Source of the DNA: Candidatus Stahliibacteriota bacterium
GTDB taxonomy: Bacteria > Hydrothermota > Tepidihabitantia > SM23-42
Assembly (NCBI GenBank): GCA_004376785.1
Contig: SOIY01000226.1
Location: forward strand, 1-10,614
Reading direction: 5' to 3'
Length of the DNA stretch: 10,614 nt
This document shows positions 6,171 through 10,614 of the stretch, piece after piece (the stretch's first letter is position 1; each line of letters opens with the position of its first letter). Below the pieces are notes generated by a model. That model was given only the letters and a program-made list of their open reading frames with translations. It searched no databases and had not been told where the DNA came from. The translations under genes were made by a program, and so were the position numbers.

Positions 6171-7679
6171 ATGATTGCGGTAATTGATTTTGGTTCTCAA
6201 TACACCCAGTTAATTGCACGTCGGGTAAGGGAATGTCATGTATATTCTGAAATCTTCAGTTGTTACACAGATATTAATGATATTGATAAAAAACATCTTG
6301 AAGGTCTGATTCTTTCTGGAGGTCCGGGTAGTGTTTATCATACCCGAGCAAAATCCTTTAAACATTTTTTTAATCTCAATGTACCTGTTTTGGGCATATG
6401 CTATGGTTTACATCTCGCTGCAGAGATACTTGGTGGCAAGGTGAGATATAGTAAAAAAAGGGAGTATGGTCATGCGTGTATATCTGTGAGGACAAGCTCC
6501 ATCTTTTCAAAATGTCCAAAAAGATTTAATGTTTGGATGAGTCACGGCGATTCGGTCGTGAAACTCCCTCGTGGTGCAAGGATTATTGCATGGACCGAGA
6601 CAACACCTATTGCTGCATTTCAACTGGGATCTGTATATGGTCTGCAATTTCATCCTGAGGTTCACCATACACAATTTGGTCTTAAGATAATAAATAATTT
6701 TCTAAACAATACATGTAAGGTTAAAAGAACCTGGACCATGAACAGATTTGTGCAAGATGAGGTCAGGAGAATAAGAAAAATCGTTGGAAATGATAAGGTG
6801 ATGTGTGCTGTCAGTGGCGGTATAGATTCAACAGTAGCTGCGGCGCTAACCACCAAAGCAATAGGGGATAATCTTATTGGTGTTTTCGTGGATAACGGTC
6901 TATTGAGAATGGATGAAAAAGAAGAGGTTCGTAGTATTGTAAGTCCCCGCATCAATCTTAGGATAGTCAATGCCAAAAAGAGATTTCTTTCAAGATTATT
7001 GAATGTGAAGAATCCAGAGAGGAAACGGAAGATCATTGGTTATGAATTTATAAAGATATTTGAATCTGAGGCTAAAAAGATTAGGAATGTAAAATATCTT
7101 GTTCAAGGTACATTATATCCTGATGTTATTGAATCAGGTGAAGGTGTTGGTCCATCTGCAATTATAAAGAGTCATCATAATGTCGGTGGTCTGCCCAAAA
7201 GAATGAGATTGAAGATTATCGAACCATTAAGATTATTGTTTAAGGATGAGGTGAGAAAAATAGCACGGGTGCTTAAGTTGCCGTCTTCATTTATAGAACG
7301 AAAACCATTTCCCGGACCTGGTCTTGCTGTAAGAATTGTAGGTTCGGTGACAGAAAAAAGGTTGACGCTCTTAAGACAGGCAGATAAAATTTTATTACAA
7401 GAGGCTCGCAACATAAAAAAGTACAAAGATATCTGGCAGATATTTGCAGTACTTTTGCCCTTAGGAAGTGTCGGTGTAATGGGTGATAAGCGAACTTATG
7501 ATTCGGTATGCGCTATTAGGGCGGTTTGTAGTGAAGATGGCATGACCGCAGATTGGGTAAGGCTTCCCCAGGATTTTCTCAGCAGAGTGTCCAGGAGAAT
7601 AACTAATGAAGTAAGGGGTATTAATCGTGTTGTTTACGATATAACCTCTAAACCACCATCAACAATAGAATGGGAATAA
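6171..7679 (+). CDS. guaA: GMP synthase (glutamine-hydrolysing)
   Basis: GuaA converts XMP, ATP and glutamine to GMP, the last step of de novo guanine nucleotide synthesis, in the cytosol. From ATG 6171 the protein has 502 residues, close to the usual 510-525. The N-terminal class I glutaminase has SGGPGS at 49-54, the nucleophile C77 in GICYG, and H161 and E163 in FHPEV completing the triad. The ATP pyrophosphatase P-loop SGGIDS is at 215-220, IKSHHNVGG follows, then FPGPGLAVR, and the C-terminal dimerisation domain ends in the very conserved 'VYDITSKPPSTIEWE'. ATG 6171 is preferred over an upstream TTG at 6132 because family members begin just before IDFGSQY, and the 13 extra residues would come from the repeat. 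No SD is visible. Its stop overlaps the next gene by 10 nt. Confidence 0.97.
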   Translation: MIAVIDFGSQYTQLIARRVRECHVYSEIFSCYTDINDIDKKHLEGLILSGGPGSVYHTRAKSFKHFFNLNVPVLGICYGLHLAAEILGGKVRYSKKREYGHACISVRTSSIFSKCPKRFNVWMSHGDSVVKLPRGARIIAWTETTPIAAFQLGSVYGLQFHPEVHHTQFGLKIINNFLNNTCKVKRTWTMNRFVQDEVRRIRKIVGNDKVMCAVSGGIDSTVAAALTTKAIGDNLIGVFVDNGLLRMDEKEEVRSIVSPRINLRIVNAKKRFLSRLLNVKNPERKRKIIGYEFIKIFESEAKKIRNVKYLVQGTLYPDVIESGEGVGPSAIIKSHHNVGGLPKRMRLKIIEPLRLLFKDEVRKIARVLKLPSSFIERKPFPGPGLAVRIVGSVTEKRLTLLRQADKILLQEARNIKKYKDIWQIFAVLLPLGSVGVMGDKRTYDSVCAIRAVCSEDGMTADWVRLPQDFLSRVSRRITNEVRGINRVVYDITSKPPSTIEWE

Positions 7680-9649
7680 AGATTTTTTATATTTTATCAA
7701 TTATCTATGGTGTTATTAGCGGTTTTGGGTTTTTAAAGAGGGCATTACCTGTACATTTCCTATATACCTTTACAGTGATCATTGTGCTCTACTATGCATA
7801 TTACACATATAAGAAAAAAATTGCATTTTTCAATACTATTATCGCTGGTATTATTGTCAACATATCTGTTCAATTGACAGGAGGCATCAGTTCACCTTTG
7901 TTTCTTGCTTATCCGGTGATCTTGCCTATTATTGGTTACAAGGAGAAATCTGAAAACTACTGGATTATTGCTCTTTGTTTGTTCGGTGCCGAGGTTATGT
8001 CTTCTGTATTTAATCACAATATTTTAATTCTGCCTCTTGCTATTTTTGCTGCAGCGATTGTAATATTTGGCGTCATTATTGAAAAGCATATGGAGAACGA
8101 GGCATTTCTTAAGAAGTCTCTTATAAAATATGAATCGCGTGATAAATTCTTTAGTCCAGCAGATTTTGAAATCAAGGCAATAATCACATCTGTAAGTGAT
8201 ATAGATAAACATCCGGGTATTGAAAGGCCGCTCCTCTTCTATGTGAAGTTAATACACAATATGTTTAATGGGTATACAACAGCTATCTTTTCCTGTTATA
8301 ATAATTATCTTACCCTTATTCAGGGTTTTTCACATTCAGAATTATTCAATCCTGAGACTGTTGTTGATCTTAAATCAGGTATTTACCGGCAGATTATATC
8401 TTCAGGCAAGCCAGTATTAATAAAGGAATTCGTGCAAAATCCCGAGGAACTCGGGTATTACAAAGGTGAAATTAAGATTGCTTCAGTAATGATTGCGCCT
8501 GTACTCCTTGCCAACAAAATTGAAGGAGTACTCATAATCGATAAAAAAGCAGGGCAATTTAGTGACACAGATAAAGAAAAATTCGTTGAGGCAGCCAAAT
8601 CTGCAGGTTTTCTTATAGCCATGCTTAGACTATATGAACAGAAGAGCGACGAGGCTAAATATCTTAGATTTATCGCGGATCACGTTGAGGAATTACATAC
8701 AGAATTGGAATTGCAGAAAATCTTATCAGATGCCGTACAGTCGTTCAGAACTGTAATGGAATGTAATGACGTTAGTATTGCCGCAGTCGATGAATTGAAT
8801 AATATTGGCGAAGTCCTGGAATCGACCAATATTAAAGAACACAGAAAATTCTCCCTGGATGATGGTCTGGTGGGTTCTATTGCACGGCACAAGAAGTTCA
8901 TTATTAAAGAAGATCTTAGTAAAGGTGATTTTGTAGTATTTAAAAAAGGTGTAAAGACTAAAAATCTTTCTTTTGTTGGCGTTCCCATACAACAGGATGA
9001 TGAACTGCTCGGCGTTATCTGGTTTGAGGATCATCAAACAAAAAAATTTAATGAAGACAGTGCAAGAGTACTGAATATATTGGCTTCACAATTATCATTT
9101 GCCTGGCAGCGAGCAAATTTACACAATCGAGTGAAAGAATTGAGTATAAAAGATGGTCTTACCGGACTGTACAATCACGTATATTTTCAGAAATCTCTTG
9201 AAGAGGAAATTAGTAAAGGCAAAGAACTCGTATTACTATTTTTTGATATTGATCATTTTAAGAAAATCAATGATACGTATGGACACCAGGCTGGTGATAG
9301 AGTATTGGAGTTTCTGGGCAAGCTCATACAGAAAACCGGAATTGCCTGCCGGTATGGTGGTGAGGAATTTGCTATAATTCTTCCTAAACACACTCTTAAA
9401 AAGGGCCTTAGGATTGCGTCTTCGCTTAAAGATCACCTTTTAAAATCGGAGATAAAGTTCAACCAGGCGAAGATAAAAATTACCGTGAGCATTGGTGTTG
9501 CCCATTATCCTACAGATGCAAAGACAAGAGTTGAATTGATTGAAAAAGCTGATAGGGCAGTATACAAAGGCAAATATCTTGGTAGAGATCGAATTGTTAT
9601 TGCGCAAACCATGGAAAGGTCAGGAGAGCACGATAGGTCAGGGGATTAG
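7670..9649 (+). CDS. membrane GAF-GAF-GGDEF diguanylate cyclase
   Basis: Predicted to make cyclic di-GMP from two GTP at the inner face of the membrane under control of sensory domains. The 659 residues begin with about six hydrophobic segments within 4-138 (TGGISSPLFLAYP in the middle resembles membrane sensors of some histidine kinases). Two GAF-like domains follow, about 180-325 and 345-485, with ligands unknown. The GGDEF domain spans about 492-650: DGLTGLYN from 495, FFDIDHFKKIND with metal-binding D526, and the intact active-site signature GGEEF at 563-567, so catalysis is likely. The position of the inhibitory RxxD site reads QKTG, so classic product inhibition is probably absent. ATG 7670 lies inside the end of guaA, 10 nt overlap, with no SD, suggesting translational coupling. 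The last dozen residues (MERSGEHDRSGD) are coded by an intergenic-type repeat. Confidence 0.92.
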   Translation: MGIKIFYILSIIYGVISGFGFLKRALPVHFLYTFTVIIVLYYAYYTYKKKIAFFNTIIAGIIVNISVQLTGGISSPLFLAYPVILPIIGYKEKSENYWIIALCLFGAEVMSSVFNHNILILPLAIFAAAIVIFGVIIEKHMENEAFLKKSLIKYESRDKFFSPADFEIKAIITSVSDIDKHPGIERPLLFYVKLIHNMFNGYTTAIFSCYNNYLTLIQGFSHSELFNPETVVDLKSGIYRQIISSGKPVLIKEFVQNPEELGYYKGEIKIASVMIAPVLLANKIEGVLIIDKKAGQFSDTDKEKFVEAAKSAGFLIAMLRLYEQKSDEAKYLRFIADHVEELHTELELQKILSDAVQSFRTVMECNDVSIAAVDELNNIGEVLESTNIKEHRKFSLDDGLVGSIARHKKFIIKEDLSKGDFVVFKKGVKTKNLSFVGVPIQQDDELLGVIWFEDHQTKKFNEDSARVLNILASQLSFAWQRANLHNRVKELSIKDGLTGLYNHVYFQKSLEEEISKGKELVLLFFDIDHFKKINDTYGHQAGDRVLEFLGKLIQKTGIACRYGGEEFAIILPKHTLKKGLRIASSLKDHLLKSEIKFNQAKIKITVSIGVAHYPTDAKTRVELIEKADRAVYKGKYLGRDRIVIAQTMERSGEHDRSGD

Positions 9650-9671
9650 GAGGCTAGGGGATCAGGGGACA
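9617..9671. repeat. 8-nt AGGGGATC-type tandem repeat
   Basis: Four adjoining 8-nt units fill 9640-9671: AGGGGATT, AGGAGGCT, AGGGGATC, AGGGGACA. Looser AGGTCAGG-type copies extend leftward to 9617. The stop codon of the diguanylate cyclase (TAG, 9647-9649) is inside the array, which therefore codes the protein's C-terminal end. The strand is strongly G-rich compared with its surroundings. Confidence 0.6.
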
Positions 9672-9678
9672 AGAAAGC

Positions 9679-9731
9679 CAAATTACAAAATCCAAATGTC
9701 AAATCAATGCCAAAATTTCAATGATAAATTT
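9679..9731. repeat. 7-nt CAAATGT-type degenerate repeat
   Basis: Units CAAATTA (9679), CAAAATC (9686) and CAAATGT (9693) are exactly 7 nt apart. Longer variants start at 9700, 9711 and 9719, all beginning CAAA or CAAT. The stretch has no coding potential. It directly follows the G-rich repeat and fills most of the spacer before the lipase gene. Confidence 0.5.
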
Positions 9732-9781
9732 AAAAAATATAGTTGTGTGAATTATATTAGCAATAAAAGACGTGGAAAGCT

Positions 9782-10614
9782 ATGAGTTTTGGAATTGCTT
9801 TGGGTGGTGGTGGAGCCAAAGGTTTAGCCCATATCGGGATTCTTGAAGTCCTTGAAGAGAATGGCATAAAGCCAAAATTTGTTGCCGGTACATCGATTGG
9901 TTCACTAATCGGTGCTATATACTGTTTGAATGGTTCAACAAAGCACCTGAAACAAAAAGCAAAACAAATGATTAAATCAGAAGAATTTAAGAATTTTGGA
10001 TTGGATGAATTTTATGCTGATGATGACGATAATATCTTTGAGAGATTTAAGAAAGAGGTATTTGAGAAATTCTACTTTGGCAGGTTGTTTTTCAAAAAAT
10101 CCCACATTAAAACTGAGGCAGCTAAGAAATTATTTAATGACCTGTTTAATAATAAAACCTTTAGCGATTTAAAAATTCCTTTCACCTGTAATGCCTTAGA
10201 TATTAAGTCGGGTGAGGAAATTGTATTTACAAAAGGACCAATTAAAGAGGCTGTCTGGGCAAGTTGCGCAATTCCAGGTATATTTCCTCCTTTTATTAAG
10301 GGTGAAAAAACTCTTGTTGACGGCGGCGTGATAGATAACACGCCCGTAGAGATAGTAAAGAATCTTGGTGCTAAAATAGTCTTGGCTTCTTATCTTGGCA
10401 ACCGACCTGAATTTAGTGATGAGCCAGATACAGGTTTTCGAATAAATCAACGTGCCCAGTCTTTTGTGAGGTATTATCTTGACCAGAAGATTCTTGCTCT
10501 TGCCGATTTAGTTTTAACCCCAGATATAAGCAAATTCCATTGGGCAGATTTTTCTCCAATTGAGGAATTAGTACAGGTGGGCAGGGAAGCAGCTATAAAA
10601 AATATAAAAAAGAT
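9782..10614 (+). CDS. patatin-like phospholipase, 3' end outside window
   Basis: A reading frame from ATG 9782 stays open to the right edge (277 full codons). Patatin-like enzymes are serine acyl-hydrolases using a Ser-Asp dyad on phospholipids or lysophospholipids. All landmarks are present: the oxyanion-hole glycine loop GGGGAKG at 8-14, the nucleophile S38 in GTSIG (36-40), and D180 in DGG (180-182) followed by VIDNTPVE. The compact start and lack of a signal peptide suit the cytosolic bacterial RssA/NTE-like group rather than secreted ExoU-type toxins; substrate is unknown. GGAAAG a few bases before the ATG can serve as a modest SD. No convincing own promoter was found (TATATT at 9753-9758 lacks a good -35), so it may be read from the upstream operon. 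Confidence 0.93.
   Translation, partial: MSFGIALGGGGAKGLAHIGILEVLEENGIKPKFVAGTSIGSLIGAIYCLNGSTKHLKQKAKQMIKSEEFKNFGLDEFYADDDDNIFERFKKEVFEKFYFGRLFFKKSHIKTEAAKKLFNDLFNNKTFSDLKIPFTCNALDIKSGEEIVFTKGPIKEAVWASCAIPGIFPPFIKGEKTLVDGGVIDNTPVEIVKNLGAKIVLASYLGNRPEFSDEPDTGFRINQRAQSFVRYYLDQKILALADLVLTPDISKFHWADFSPIEELVQVGREAAIKNIKK

Noticed and set aside
9679..9731. CRISPR-like array
   Set aside because: Units are 7-13 nt, degenerate and without unique spacers.
9540..9785. 81-codon open frame on the + strand across the cyclase end and the spacer
   Set aside because: It runs out of frame through the GGDEF gene and then through two repeats; its sequence is just translated repeat.
7670..10614. CBASS-like pair (cyclic nucleotide synthase plus patatin effector)
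   Set aside because: The cyclase is a GGDEF enzyme, not a CD-NTase, no Cap2/Cap3 genes are seen, and the patatin looks like the common housekeeping type. The cyclase groups with guaA instead.

Overview
The window is AT-rich by eye and densely coding, with six protein genes (one cut by the right edge) and short spacers. Gene content is ordinary bacterial housekeeping plus signalling: mismatch repair, nucleotide-sugar oxidation, GMP synthesis, c-di-GMP signalling and a patatin-like lipase. The combination of low GC, few Shine-Dalgarno (SD) sequences, a HEAT-repeat protein with a 'YPPGHP' N-terminal domain and spacers full of degenerate short-unit repeats suggests an uncultured candidate-phylum bacterium (WOR-3/Stahlbacteria-like lineages come to mind). 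That assignment is a weak inference; no rRNA or other decisive marker is present.

Layout. Positions 10-2454 (+) encode MutS. Positions 2455-2649 are the spacer between convergent genes. It holds a good sigma70-type promoter on the + strand followed about 50 nt later by a very GC-rich hairpin with a T-tract, so it may be a small independent transcription unit of about 78 nt. Positions 2650-3951 (-) encode a UDP-N-acetyl-hexosamine 6-dehydrogenase of the WbpA/WecC type with its own SD and promoter. Positions 3952-4060 form a divergent promoter region. The rightward promoter places the transcription start almost exactly on the GTG start of the next gene.

Positions 4061-9649 (+) look like one operon: a 676-residue HEAT-repeat protein, GMP synthase (GuaA, true start judged to be ATG 6171), and a membrane-anchored GAF-GAF-GGDEF diguanylate cyclase whose start overlaps the guaA stop by 10 nt. 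GuaA makes GMP, the precursor of GTP, and GTP is the cyclase substrate, so the pair is a biochemically coherent unit. A patatin-like phospholipase gene starts at 9782 and runs off the right edge.

The most unusual material lies between genes: the promoter-plus-terminator unit at 2531-2642, and three different degenerate tandem repeats. One is a CTCTGTG-type repeat abutting the guaA start, one is an 8-nt AGGGGATC-type repeat that supplies the 3' end of the cyclase gene, and one is a roughly 7-nt CAAATGT-type repeat before the lipase gene. No tRNA, rRNA, CRISPR array or insertion sequence was seen.
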